A DNA stretch of 64,000 bases from Cordylochernes scorpioides (Eukaryota > Arthropoda > Arachnida > Pseudoscorpiones > Chernetidae), in the NCBI GenBank assembly GCA_030710605.1, contig CP092863.1, positions 109,282,087 to 109,346,086 of the forward strand, written 5' to 3'. How positions within the stretch are numbered: the stretch's first letter is position 1; the number at the start of each line of letters is the position of its first letter. The position numbers and the translations under genes were made by a program. The notes below the pieces were generated by a model that searched no databases, was not told the DNA's origin, and was given only the letters and a program-made list of their open reading frames with translations. This document shows, piece by piece, positions 1-10,198 of the stretch.

Positions 1-744
1 AAACACCTTTCAACAAACAAATGATATTGAAAAAAAAGAAGATTCTATTATGTTAAAAAAAAAGGTAAAAATCTTCCATTGATTGCTATTTATAAACCAA
101 TAAATCAATCATTTATATAAAAAAAGAAAATTACACAAATAATTTTACATAAAGAAAACACATAAAAATTCATTTCACGAGAACTTGAAAAAAAAAAGTT
201 TTAAATTCATCGACATGTATGAATAACAAGGCTTACAAGGGCACCTAAACATCGTCTGGTATATAAATCATGCTAGACTGGGTGTGAAAAAGTCAACAAA
301 GGTCCTATTGTTTGCCATCATCATTTATCATTGAACAATTCCCTTTTTGTCATTGAATATTCTATGATTAAAATTACTAACAAGAAAATATCTGGCAACA
401 CTTGACCTTATTCATTGTTGGGGTTTTTTTTTTCTTCCTTCCTGATCTATTTCAAACGTTTTTCTATGGATTTCCATTCAATCTTTTGACACAAAAGTTT
501 GAAAAAATATAATTTATGTAAATTAATTAAAGATATTATGCGTCATTTGATTTTTTTAAACATCATTATATGCAAATATACTTTAGGAAAAAACCTTTAT
601 AAGTATATCAGAACAAAAGAGAGTTAACAGGCGAGTTTTTTAGTAATATATCAAAATGAATGGTAAACTGATATTTGTTACGCTTTTCTCCACCAAAACT
701 ACTGTATAAATCATCAAGACTTTTTACATGTAGGTGTGTAGATA
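1..744. other. AT-rich sequence without a recognisable gene
   Basis: Low-complexity A/T-rich DNA with many A-runs and T-runs. No reading frame resembles a known protein and no repeat shared with the rest of the window was seen. Confidence 0.6.
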
Positions 745-790
745 TACACTCATGGACAAAACTTAAGGAAGTTGTACCTTTTAGCATGTA
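745..790 (+). repeat. Fragment of a Tc1-like terminal repeat family
   Basis: This 46-bp block starts TACACTCATGGAC and ends GCATGTA. It matches the first half of the 75-bp tandem unit at 49418-49790. The Tc1 element at 791-2212 is inserted at its final TA. The TA + CAC + GGACAAAA start is typical of Tc1-like inverted repeats, so the block is probably an end of another Tc1-type element. Confidence 0.55.
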
Positions 791-2212
791 CACTGCGTGA
801 CATTGAAAATGGAACACCAAGAAATAGTGGCCAGAAAGTGATGAAACTCGGCAGACAGAGAGAGACAGGGACGAACAATAAGTGATCTTTATATAAAAAT
901 GATAGTCATAATACAGAGAGCGAGAACGGCGTCGGCTTAGTAGCAAGTAGGACCACCGCGGACGGCGATGCACGCAGCAACAAGTCTAGGTAGAGAGTCA
1001 ATCAGAGTACGGATGGCGCCCCTGAGGGATGGCTCTCCATTCCCTCTCAACCATTTGCCACAGTTCGTCTTCTGAACGCGGCTGTGGCAAGGCATGCAAA
1101 CGGCGTCCAATGATGTCCCAGACGTGCTCGATTGGTGAGAGATCAGGAGAGTACGGTGGCCAGGGAAGCATCTGTACATCTTGCAGAGCTTGTTGGCTAA
1201 TGCGAGCAGTGTGCGGTCGGGCGTTATCCTGCTGCTAAAGGGCATTGGGTACCCCCTGAAGGTAGGGGAGTGTCACCGGTCGCAGCACATCATCAACGTA
1301 TCGTTGTGCCGTCATAGTGCCCTGAATACGAAGTAAAGGTGACCTGGAATCATACGCGATTGCGCCCCAAACCATGATTCCACGTTGTCGCACGGTGGGG
1401 CGTTCCACAATTGCTGCCGGATTGGACCTTTCTCCACGTCGACGCCACACGCGTACACGGCGACTATCACTGGACAAGCAGAAACGCGACTCATCTGAGA
1501 ACACGACCCTGTGCCATTCCGTCATCCACGTCGATCTAGCCCGGCACCATTCCAAACGTTGGCGCCTATTCTGTGGGGTCAATGGCAGTCTTCTTAGCGG
1601 ACGGCATGAGTGCAAGCCATTAGCAACCAATCGACGGGAAATGGTTCTGGTCGAGATGGAATGATCTAGGGTGTCTTGCACATGTTGCAGGATGGCGGTA
1701 CAAGTGGCTTGTGGGGCCGCCACTGCTTGTCGAAGGATACGCCGATCCACACGTGCTGACGTCACTCTGGTTGCACCGAAATTCCTATAAATTGCCACAT
1801 TTCCTTGTTCCAACCATCTTCTCCACAGTCGGTGCACCGTGGACGCACCAAGGTGTGTATCAGCTGCGATTTGACGTATGGACCAACCTGCCCTTTTCAG
1901 TCCGATCACCATGCCCCTCGTAAAAGCGCCTGTCTGCTTGAACTGCCTCCGTTTACGATGACCTGGCATTCTCTGTTATTACACGTGTCTTTTGACACAA
2001 GAACGAAATTTCTACAATGATTTTCCTTGAAGAAATAACGACACGAATACTGTCCTTTCTACAAGTTCCTTCCCTTATATCTTACTCCATGTGCACACGA
2101 GAGCTGCGCATTTTACATCATTTGCATAACTCGGTTAGGCGCGTCTACCCTGAAATTTGCATAATTTTCTGGCCACTATTTCTTGGTGTTCCATTTTCAA
2201 TGTCACGCAGTG
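791..2212 (-). mobile_element. Tc1-type DNA transposon, complete ends, dead transposase
   Basis: The element is bounded by 47-bp inverted repeats (791-837 and 2166-2212, starting CACTGCGTGACATTG) that match perfectly by eye. A TA dinucleotide lies on each side (789-790 and 2213-2214), the normal Tc1/mariner target duplication. The length of 1422 bp is typical of Tc1 elements with one transposase gene. The transposase is on the minus strand and is broken. It is inserted in an older Tc1-like repeat fragment. Confidence 0.9.
937..1969 (-). pseudogene. Tc1 transposase, interrupted by a stop and a frameshift
   Basis: The frame starts at an ATG at 1969 and gives about 244 residues. It holds an N-terminal helix-turn-helix region (GWSIRQIAADT, STVHRLWRRW) and then the catalytic core: VFSDESRF carries the first Asp, QQDNARPHTA the second, and PYSPDLSPIEHVWD the final Glu, so it belongs to the DD34E class of cut-and-paste transposases. 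A TAG codon near 1235 falls just before QQDN, exactly where these proteins have an aromatic residue. A second lesion near 1020 shifts the frame before the last 30 or so residues, which end RGGPTCY and a TAA at 937-939. With the N-terminal domain, catalytic block and C-terminus all still present, the gene looks recently dead. It is the only gene of the Tc1 element. Confidence 0.88.
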
Positions 2213-2279
2213 TACATTCTGTATAACCTTTCCTAATTATAAATAAGGGATAGTCACAATACTTTGTGTTCTAATATAT

Positions 2280-2457
2280 TGTCGCAAAGTATTTATTATT
2301 TTATTAACAGAGTATCATTTTTGATGTTTATATTTTGCTACTCTGTAAACTTCTCTCGTGGCTTATCTTTTGTTTACCATTCATAGTTTGTTCTTGCCTG
2401 AAATAAATTGCTGTCTCATCCTGAAGTTTTTGGTCTTCCCTAATTTTCCACGTGGCA
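2280..2457 (+). mobile_element. Solo LTR of a short-LTR retroelement
   Basis: The 178-bp block starts TGTCGCAAAG and ends CACGTGGCA, the usual TG...CA form of an LTR. It is flanked by a perfect 4-bp duplication ATAT (2276-2279 and 2458-2461). Related LTRs are seen at 32091-32572, 50756-50883 plus 61209-61245, and 61727-61897; the last is followed by a primer binding site. This copy is therefore a recombination product of a once longer element. It has no coding capacity. Confidence 0.8.
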
Positions 2458-2560
2458 ATATAATTAAATTACAACAAGGTTAATCATAATATATAAACAA
2501 ACAAAACAAACTTAATTAAACGAAAAAACATGGTGAAGGAAGACGAGTTTCTTTTATTAA

Positions 2561-2653
2561 AAATCAACGAGAATAGTTGATATATATTCCGATAAATGGC
2601 GCAAGCCATCAGCAACTTTCAGTTGCACGATAAGGAGATGCCTTTTTTCATAA
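2561..2653 (+). repeat. Single arm of a palindromic MITE family
   Basis: The block is nearly identical to the right arm of the palindromic MITE at 27319-27614 (AAATCAACGAGAATAG ... GATGCCTTTTTCATA). A shorter relative lies at 23041-23079. Only one arm is present here, so this is a truncated copy. Confidence 0.7.
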
Positions 2654-2723
2654 CTATGCACCCTACAATATCACATTTGTACTATTTTTTCATAAGAATT
2701 AAATATTTACAAATTTACATGCA

Positions 2724-3212
2724 TTGGTGTTTCTAAAAGACTTCTTTTATGTAAGTATTTCTGGCCGTGTGATGTGACAAATTGGGTGGCTATAAAATTT
2801 GGATGGAACTGTGTAGGAATTTCGTTTGGAAAAATATTGAGAATAGTCGTAGATAAGGTGAAGAGCAGTTTGTTCGGTTTCTCCGCAGGAACAATTTGGT
2901 GTTTCTAAAAGACTTCTTTTATGTAAGTATTTCTGGCCGTGTGATGTGACAAATTGGGTGGCTATAAAATTTGGATGGAACTGTGTAGGAATTTCGTTTG
3001 GAAAAATATTGAGAATAGTCGTAGATAAGGTGAAGAGCAGTTTGTTCGGTTTCTCCGCAGGAACAATTTGGTGTTTCTAAAAGACTTCTTTTATGTAAGT
3101 ATTTCTGGCCGTGTGATGTGACAAATTGGTTGACTATAAAATTTGGATGGAACTGTGTAAGAATTTCATTTGGAAAAATAGTGTAAATTGTATAATTAGC
3201 ATTATAAAGCAT
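2724..3212 (-). pseudogene. LINE C-terminal fragment, tandemly repeated (172-bp period)
   Basis: Three copies of a 172-bp unit begin at 2724, 2896 and 3068; the third diverges after about 3185. On the minus strand the unit encodes a Cys/His block, CSCGETEQTALHLIYDY, typical of the extreme C-terminus of non-LTR retrotransposon polyproteins. As 172 is not a multiple of three, each repeat shifts frame, so no long protein can be made. The unit is a duplicated scrap of a LINE open reading frame, not a gene. Reverse transcriptase motifs are absent. Confidence 0.7.
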
Positions 3213-3467
3213 CTCGTATTTTAGAAAATCATGTATGCAAATAAGTATGAATTAGATTCAAAACAATCATTCCCCTGAGGAGAGTATCAAAGAGTCTCTG
3301 AAACATCAGGAATTAAATAAACAATTAGATGATGTAGCTATATTTTTTCCCAAACAAACTTCCAACCAAAAAAATCTATGAAATCAATCAGAAATTACTT
3401 TCTAGATATAATTTAGAGATAACTGTGATTTTATCAATAATAATATTGTAACGTAGAAATCAAGCTA

Positions 3468-3736
3468 CACCAATACCTCGCTTTGCGTCGTTTCGTTTTT
3501 TTTTTTTTTTTCGAAGTTGCGTCGCTGCTTAATTTTTACTGATTTTCACTGTGCGTCGTTAGATTTTCGAAGTTGCGTTGTTTTGGATTCGAGTCTTTAA
3601 TTTTTTTTTTTGTTTCCTAAAATATGGCAACACCTTTGATTTTGATTACGCCTTCACATATTTTCACTTTGCGTCGTTTCAATTTGCGTCGTGTTTTTTT
3701 GGAACGTAACCCCGACGCAAAGCGAGGTATTGGGTG
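3468..3736. mobile_element. MITE with 'GCGTCG' rich inverted repeats
   Basis: A 20-bp perfect inverted repeat (3471-3490 and 3713-3732, CAATACCTCGCTTTGCGTCG) lies within slightly longer imperfect ends, and TA dinucleotides flank both sides (3466-3467, 3737-3738). The interior repeats GCGTCGTT-like and TTCGAAGTTGCG motifs with long T-runs and has no coding capacity. This is a non-autonomous Tc1/mariner-type element. Confidence 0.75.
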
Positions 3737-3738
3737 TA

Positions 3739-4368
3739 TTTGTATATCTGGAGATGTGAATGTATTTATTAATGACGTCACCACGACCAGTCGACAATTA
3801 TTAACAAACCAACCAAACTATCTACAGCTAGAGAATATCGAGCAAGCAAGCTAGGCAACTAAATGATGATTTTACAAATAATAAATCTGTTTCCAAATAA
3901 AAAAAAAAAAACTTTCAACCAATAAGAGAGCTTCAAAACTTTCTTTTTTTTTTTTTATAAAATCCCAATAAAGAATCCAGGGCTAAGTTTCTCTAGCTTT
4001 CTCTGGCTTAAAGTTGATGTAGTGTACAACTTAAATTAATCAAAATTCAACTTACAATTATGGTCTATTCTCTATATTATGTCATTAATATGAAATCTTT
4101 ATTTCCAGATAGGCTTTCTGAATTTAACAAAACTGGTGTTTTGTCTTTATTCTAATAAATTAAATCATTATTAATACACCTCTCTATTTGTTAAGTAATT
4201 CCTTTCTCTACAATTTAATATTTTCAATTTAAAGGAAATAGAATGATAACAGAATGGAATTCTTTGTAAATAAGTTATAAAGTGGACACAAACCTAAGTG
4301 ACGTCTTTGTTATGGAGTGAAAAGCTTGGAGAAGAATTATCAGATTGAGCTTCCGAACAGTATAAGGT
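3739..4368. other. AT-rich intergenic sequence with one repeat scrap
   Basis: No gene is recognisable. Around 3965-4012 there is a short match (AATAAAGAATCCAGGGCTAAG) to the end of the inverted-repeat element at 23846-24024. The rest is A/T-rich. Confidence 0.5.
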
Positions 4369-4938
4369 GTAAAGAGACAAGGGTCGCCTCTCCCGTCAAA
4401 ATAGACGTCTAAAACCAGACGCTATCTATTGACCGTCGCCTCAACTAGCGGCCTCGGGTCGGTGACAAAGCCACAACACCAACTTTGACAAACTGAAAAG
4501 CGTCCACCTAGAGATCATGGCTTCGGGCTAATGGCCCTCGTCAGTCTAGGGCGGACTTTATTCCATGAGATCCACACGGAATCTAATGGAATCTTCACAA
4601 TCTACCAAAGAGGTGTTTAGCTGGCAAAGTGGCTGAGCCATATCTATGGCTAAAATATAGATAGAAATCTTGCCGAGAGGAAATTGATCTAAAGAGACAA
4701 GGGTCGCCTCTCCCGTCAAAATAGACGTCTAAAACCAGACGCCATCATTATCCCGAAACCATGGTCTCTAGGTGGACGTTTTTCAGTTTGCCTGTTGTGG
4801 CTTTGTCACCGACCCGAGGCCGCTAGTTGCGGCGACGGTCAATAGATGGCGTCTGGTTTTAGAGGTCTATTTTGACGGGAGAGGCGACCCTTGTCTCTTT
4901 AGATCAATTTCCTCCCTGCAAAATTTCCATCTATAGTA
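4369..4938. repeat. Nested inverted-repeat elements (AGAGACAAGGGTCGCC family)
   Basis: One TIR element spans about 4653-4938: its left end (4653-4744) is the reverse complement of its right end (4848-4938), both carrying AAATTGATCTAAAGAGACAAG. A second end of the same family starts at about 4369. Together they make a larger palindrome in which about 4370-4530 pairs with about 4752-4912. Another single end lies at 47365-47440. The interior is GC-richer than its surroundings and non-coding. The arrangement looks like one family copy inserted into, or rearranged with, another. Confidence 0.65.
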
Positions 4939-5233
4939 TAAGGTGTATTACTTAGTTTGTATTTGTCTAAACAGCATCTTAGGACTCTTTCTGAAGCTGT
5001 TTGTTGAACTTCTGGAAGTATTAGGTACACTTGTACCATCAGACAATGTAAGCAGACAATTGATTTCTACATGTTACCAAAAGGGAAGGCTTAATTCTAA
5101 GATGATCCAAATACTGTTGTATTCACGATGTGGTTTCACAATTGCTAAGGGATATTTGTTAAAGAAAGTCTATAAAAGTGTTAAGATATTTCTTCCATAT
5201 AATTACTATTGACTCGATTTATATCTTCTAAAT

Positions 5234-5830
5234 ATACACATAAAGCTTTATTAAGACCACCGGTCTTATACAGATTCACCACAGGATGAAAGGTATCAAA
5301 GATGAAGCTCTTGTTTATATATAGACTAGCCGAATGACCCGGGCAACGCCCGTGTTTTACCCGATTGAATGTTTTTATTCAAATACTATTTGTTACAATT
5401 ATAAATTGGCGCCTTAAATAAATGCATATATTAGTTAATAACTATAGCCTATGTGCTTTATCTGTCTATGTACTGTTGGCTTCCGTAGGCGTCTCTTACT
5501 GGGTAAAAGAAAGAGAGGATTCCATTTAGTTATTAACTAATATATGCATTTATTTAAGGAGCGATCCGCTCCAACACAATAGTTACAAAAACAACAAAAC
5601 GAGTGGGGGGGGGGGGCAAAGGTGGCGTGATCGTAGCCAACCAATAGGAGAGCGCCATTCCAAAAAAAAAAGCAAACGGTGACAGAGATGAAAAAGAATT
5701 GATGACGCTCGTAACTGTATATAGAATTATACACACACAAAGCTTTATTTAGACCACTGGTCTTATACAGATTCACCACAGGAAGATATGATTCATAGAT
5801 GGAGCTCCTGTTAAATCTTCTAAATATAAA
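5234..5830. repeat. Cluster of dispersed repeats and a 30-bp hairpin
   Basis: Two copies of one repeat (5234-5325 and 5729-5830; CTTTATTAAGACCACCGG, then TTATACAGATTCACCACAGGA) bracket other repeat pieces. A third copy is at 32129-32222. Between them lie a Helitron-like end (5326-5413, minus), an inverted repeat (AAATAAATGCATATATTAG near 5416 with its complement near 5530-5561), and a block (5665-5725, GCAAACGGTGACAGA) that recurs at 18363-18415. No gene is visible. Confidence 0.55.
5326..5413 (-). mobile_element. Helitron-like 3' end
   Basis: Read on the minus strand, the block ends with a GC-rich hairpin (CGGGCGTTGCCCGGG), about ten bases, then CTAG followed by T. A short hairpin and CTRR terminus are hallmarks of Helitron 3' ends. 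It is closely similar to 18270-18346 and has the same type of terminus as 29566-29909. No Rep or helicase coding is present, so this is a non-autonomous fragment. Confidence 0.5.
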
Positions 5831-6048
5831 TTAAAGTAATATACAACAGGTTTGTGGAGATGGAGATTTAAAACGGCGTTTATTATTTGTTTTATGTAGT
5901 CCTGTAGAAGGGCAGGAATGCCTGAAAACTTGAGATTACATTAATAAAAAGAAATCCTTCTAAAAAAACTGTTGCATTACTTTAACAATTACTATTTGTC
6001 TATCTATTTAAAGGGTGTTGTTTTGTATTTAAGAAGATAAGACAAATA

Positions 6049-7285
6049 AGGCTATCTGGACAGCACTTTCGTAAATGTACGTACAAGGAACGCGAACTAC
6101 GGCCAGGAGACGGCTGTCTGGACAGCACTTACGTAAATGTACGTACAAGGAACGCCAACTCACTACTGCCAGGAGACGGCTGTCTGGACAGAACTTTCGT
6201 AAACGTACGTACAAGGAACGCCAACTCACTACTGCCAGGAGACGGCTGTCTGGACAGCACTTACGTAAATGTACGTACAAGGAACGCCAACTCACTACTG
6301 CCAGGAGACGGCTGTCTGGACAGCACTTACGTAAATGTACGTACAAGGAACGCCAACTCACTACTGCCAGGAGACGGCTGTCTGGACAGAACTTACGTAA
6401 ATGTACGTACAAGGAACGCCAACTCACTACTGCCAGGAGACGGCTGTCTAGACAGAACTTACGTAAATGTACGTACAAGGAACGCCAACTCACTACTGCC
6501 AGGAGACGGCTGTCTGGACAGCACTTTCGTAAATTTACGTACAAGGAACGCCAACTCACTACTGCCAGGAGACGGCTGTCTTGACAGAACTTACGTAAAT
6601 GTACGTACAAGGAACGCCAACTCACTACTGCCAGGAGACGGCTGTCTGGACAGAACTTACGTAAATGTACGTACAAGGAACGCCAACTCACTACTGCCAG
6701 GAGACGGCTGTCTGGACAGCACTTACGTAAATGTACGTACAAGGAACGCCAACTCACTACTGCCAGGAGACGGCTGTCTGGACAGAACTTACGTAAATGT
6801 ACGTACAAGGAACGCCAACTCACTACTGCCAGGAGACGGCTGTCTGGACAGCACTTTCGTAAATTTACGTACAAGGAACGCCAACTCACTACTGCCAGGA
6901 GACGGCTGTCTTGACAGAACTTACGTAAATGTACGTACAAGGAACGCCAACTCACTACTGCCAGGAGACGGCTGTCTGGACAGCACTTACGTAAACGTAC
7001 GTACAAGGAACGCAATCTCACTACTGCCAGGAGACGGCTGTCTGGACAGCACTTACGTAAATGTACGTACAAGGAACGCGAACTCACTACGGCCAGGAGG
7101 CGGCTGTCTGGACAGCACTTACGTAAATGTACGTACAAGGAACGCGAACTCACTACTGCCCGGAGACGGCTGTCTGGACAGAACTTACGTAAATGTACGT
7201 ACAAGAAACGCGAACTCACTACTGCCAGGAGACGGCTGTCTGGACAGCACTTACGTAAACGCACGTACAAGGAACGCGAAATCAC
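6049..7285. repeat. 66-bp minisatellite, about 18.7 copies, higher-order structure
   Basis: A 66-bp unit (containing GTCTGGACAGCACTTACGTA and GTACGTACAAGGAACGCC) repeats almost without indels. Sixty-six is a multiple of three and several frames lack stops, so both strands give long open frames. The minus strand has a 434-codon frame with a 22-residue repeat containing LRKCCPDSRLLAVV; the plus strand has a 169-codon frame. These are probably by-products of the repeat: no promoter, signal or homologous protein is evident. Two variant units, marked by TTTCGTAAATTTACG at 6525 and 6855, lie exactly 330 bp (five units) apart, which shows a higher-order duplication. Confidence 0.9.
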
Positions 7286-7950
7286 CATAGTCCATAAATA
7301 CAAGGCTATACACTTCCACGAACTACAGATCAACCCTCAGTTAGAGAATAGACCAATCTGAGCAACACAGCAGACTAAATACATATATACAGACTACAAG
7401 AGAAACACAGAATATCACCACCTGGAGAAGCACGCATGTCAAAATTAAATTAAAACACGAAGGTTTAATTAAAGCCATAGCGACAAAGAAGGAGTGGCAG
7501 TCAGCCCGCGGCAGGATCGGACAATGTTGGAGTTAATGAGCAAGCGGGGGAGGGAGGGAGGATAACCTCGCCCCCACTCTTCATGCAGGTCGCCGCAGCT
7601 GTAATTACAGGTAGGGGGGGACGACAACCCTTAAGGAGGCTGCTACAGTGCGCCACAGTCTTCGTGAATCTGGGTTGAAATGGGCGGAATCATCTTCTAA
7701 ATTGCCATACTTGACAGAGTCTTTATCTTCCGAGGATAAAAATATATCTCGCTCTCTGTAAACTTGGTTCTTATTAATGCTCTATGTAATTATATCTCCA
7801 TATTTACATATTCTATGTAATTTACATCCTTATTTGCATATTGTCCGTAGAAATCTATTGATATTTCTCGGTTAGTTAAAGAGGTTTCGTGTAGCTCATT
7901 TAAAACTTGTAAACAAAAATAAAGTCAAATATTTTGACGTCGGCACGCAG
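7286..7950. other. Non-coding sequence with a GC-rich patch
   Basis: No gene was recognised. The stretch 7490-7640 is clearly GC-richer than its surroundings and contains G-runs (GGGGGAGGGAGGGAGG). It may be the 5' part of the LINE fragment that follows, but nothing proves this. Confidence 0.4.
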
Positions 7951-7965
7951 CTGAGACTGGTATGT

Positions 7966-9004
7966 ATGAAAGGTGTTCAAGCTTCATTTCGTGGAAGTCT
8001 CAACGCCTACTTTTGGCTCACTGATAGTGGGGCCTGGTTAACTCCTCTTCCATCCGGGACATGGCTTCCACCTCGACGTCGTAGACTCTTGAATATATGG
8101 GAAGCAGTTTCGGACTTCCTTGTGCTGGACCACCGGATAGCTCCAACACAACAGCTGAGGGACCTCGCCATAATCGGAGGATGCAGGTTCCTCCGGCCAC
8201 CTGACCTCCTAGCCGCTGCACGGTGGATGGGAGCACGTATCGGGGTATTCGATGGCCCTGTGTCACCGCTCACTCGTCCGACCCGATGCGCTCTTGCAGA
8301 CGCCACAGCGTTGGCCAACTTCTGCAATAGGCTGATTGAAGAAAACCTCCTAGGGTCCCACCGGGCGGACAACCTAGGCGAAGCTGTGGTGCTGCGCGGG
8401 ACGGTGACTCCGCTCATGCGCCTAACTACCCGCACTATCCGCCGTACACTTGAGCGACCACGTCTGCCCATCGCCCAGCTTCGGTACCGTTGGCAAGACT
8501 TTGTCAACATTCCTCTCACCGTCGGCTGGCCATCGCTTCGACGTTGCGCCTTTTCAGGGCACAATGCCGACATTGCAGTACAGCTGGCCCTGCACGCTCT
8601 TCCCCATCCTGCACATCCGGCCTCTGCTCGAGAGACCTGCATCGCCTGTGGTTCTAGTGACCTGACGTTGGCCCACCGGTCCTGCAGCTCCATCAGGCCC
8701 CTCATACGGGTGACCTTCAGCATCATAAACCTGACCTGCAGGAGAGGGATGACAACCCCATTCTCGCGTCTGCCAAGTCATCAATACACAGGCTCTTTCT
8801 GAGCCTTGAGATGAGGTGAGAGTCTCCTTACTGTCTGGAGGAGGACTCTTTGTCTTTGGGGGAACCTCCTGGACTGTACATAACTGTAAATAGTCGCCTC
8901 TTTTATTTTATCTTTTACTATTTTTTTTTAATATTCTATCTTTTTTATATATATATTTTATTTTATCTATGCTACCATTGACTTGTATGATTTTAAATAA
9001 AATA
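7966..9004 (+). pseudogene. LINE polyprotein C-terminus and 3' UTR
   Basis: An open frame at 7966-8802 (278 codons) is GC-rich against an AT-rich background. It ends with an ALPHPAHPASARETCIACGS block followed by SDLTLAHRSC, a Cys/His motif found near the C-terminus of arthropod non-LTR retrotransposon polyproteins. Reverse transcriptase motifs are absent, so only the last part of the protein is here. The frame degrades after about 8720. A tail with an AATAAA signal at about 8996 ends where the gypsy LTR begins at 9009. The first ATG is only the first Met of a 5'-truncated fragment. The family assignment (LINE) is moderately sure; the exact clade is not. Confidence 0.6.
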
Positions 9005-9008
9005 TATT

Positions 9009-9327
9009 GAGACGTTACAAAAAAACAATTTTCAATTGTACATAAATTCCTTTAAGGTGTTACTTTAATTTTTCATATGTTTATTTTCAATTTCTTTTTC
9101 TCATTCATTAAAAGTCAATGATGTACATCCAAATTTAGTAAAAACTCAATAAAAACGATATGTAAAAATAGATATAAAAACAAATGGCTTAAAAACGAAG
9201 GCGGCAATAAAATGAGTTGAGGTAAAATGTCTATTCCATTAACAAACATTTCACTTTTAAAATAATGAACTTTAAAATTAAAGTTTTACAAAACAGAAAA
9301 TTAGCGTTTTAAAATAAAAACGTGGCA
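9009..9327 (+). repeat. 5' LTR of the gypsy element
   Basis: About 320 bp, starting TGAGACGTTAC and ending AAAACGTGGCA. It is repeated almost exactly at 13016-13337. Promoter and polyadenylation signals should lie here by analogy with the family; none was dissected. Confidence 0.93.
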
Positions 9328-9329
9328 TT

Positions 9330-9346
9330 TGGCGCAGTCGAAAAGG
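9330..9346 (+). promoter_or_regulatory. Primer binding site
   Basis: TGGCGCAGTCGAAAAGG lies two bases after the 5' LTR. The TGG start is the complement of a tRNA CCA end, as expected for tRNA-primed minus-strand synthesis. Confidence 0.75.
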
Positions 9347-9361
9347 ATACGGAAAGAAAAA

Positions 9362-10192
9362 ATGGCGGAAAATCCAAACAACCGGTTGCAAAAATTCAAC
9401 GGCTCGAAGTCGGCAATTAGGCCTGAGTCATGGATCAAATTATATGATTTTGAAAATAATTCTTTAAAGGAAGATGAAAAAATCAAAAATCTTATGTACT
9501 ACTTGACAGATTCAGCACTTGAATGGTATGCAGACGAGATTATTTCAAATCCTGCAATAAAAAGATGGGAAGTTGTAAAGGAAAAGTTGATTCAAAGATT
9601 TGGTTCATACAACGCAAATCCAATTGTCTCAGCATCACATTGAAGATTAAAACGAGAAGAATCAATAGAAAATTATTTTCAAGATAAAATTCGCCTGTTA
9701 AATCAAACCCATCTAACGAAGGAGGAAAAATTCATTTATTAACAGACGGACTTCCAAATGATTTGGAAAGATTTAATTGTGGCTGCACAGCTAACTGACG
9801 CCACAAAATGGTTTCATATCGCAGCTTCAATTGAACAAAATAGGGCTTCAATTCAGTTTAAGCCTAAAAACAAAATACATCTCGCGACAAAAAATAATGA
9901 TAATAGAAAAAATGTTTGCCCATTCTGGTGTCCAATATGTTCGAAAAAGGGAATAAAAATTAAACATTGGGTCACAGATTGTGAGGATTATGATCCTAAT
10001 TATAAAAAGGATAGGCCTAATCAAAACACTTCAGTGAAACAAGTATGCGGAGCCCCGGAATTGTTGAATGTAAGTACTTTGACAAATACCCCTACACAAG
10101 GAGCTTTCAAGCTTATCAACATAAGTGTTGAAGTAAATGGAATTCCTGCGCAAGCATTTGTGGATACTGAGCAACAGTATCAATAATCAATT
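9362..10192 (+). pseudogene. gag: gypsy gag and protease region, broken
   Basis: The first in-frame ATG is at 9362; a TTG at 9329 overlaps the primer binding site and is unlikely to start the protein. The capsid-like part includes the SALEWYADEI motif. A TGA at 9641 and a shift near 9755 break it. The next segment (9758-10186) holds a Cys/His knuckle, CPICSKKGIKIKHWVTDC, with spacing C-x2-C-x8-H-x4-C, longer than the usual x4. It is followed by the aspartic protease start, AFVDT. The protease active-site triplet is hit by a one-base loss near 10173, so DTG is not read through. The next frame continues in 10199-10560. Function of the intact family: particle assembly and polyprotein processing. 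Confidence 0.75.
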
Positions 10193-10198
10193 GGCGAT

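Noticed and set aside
4943-5212. An 89-codon open frame
   Set aside because: Low-complexity, Leu/Tyr/Ile-rich composition typical of AT-rich chance frames, with no recognisable motif.
6049-7285. A CRISPR-like array
   Set aside because: Units are contiguous without unique spacers and the DNA is clearly eukaryotic.
6029-7333. A 434-residue repetitive protein on the minus strand
   Set aside because: It is the translation of a 66-bp minisatellite with a stop-free unit; the opposite strand is open too and there is no independent sign of a gene.
9329-9361. Start of gag at the TTG codon at 9329
   Set aside because: It overlaps the primer binding site; the ATG at 9362 is the natural start.
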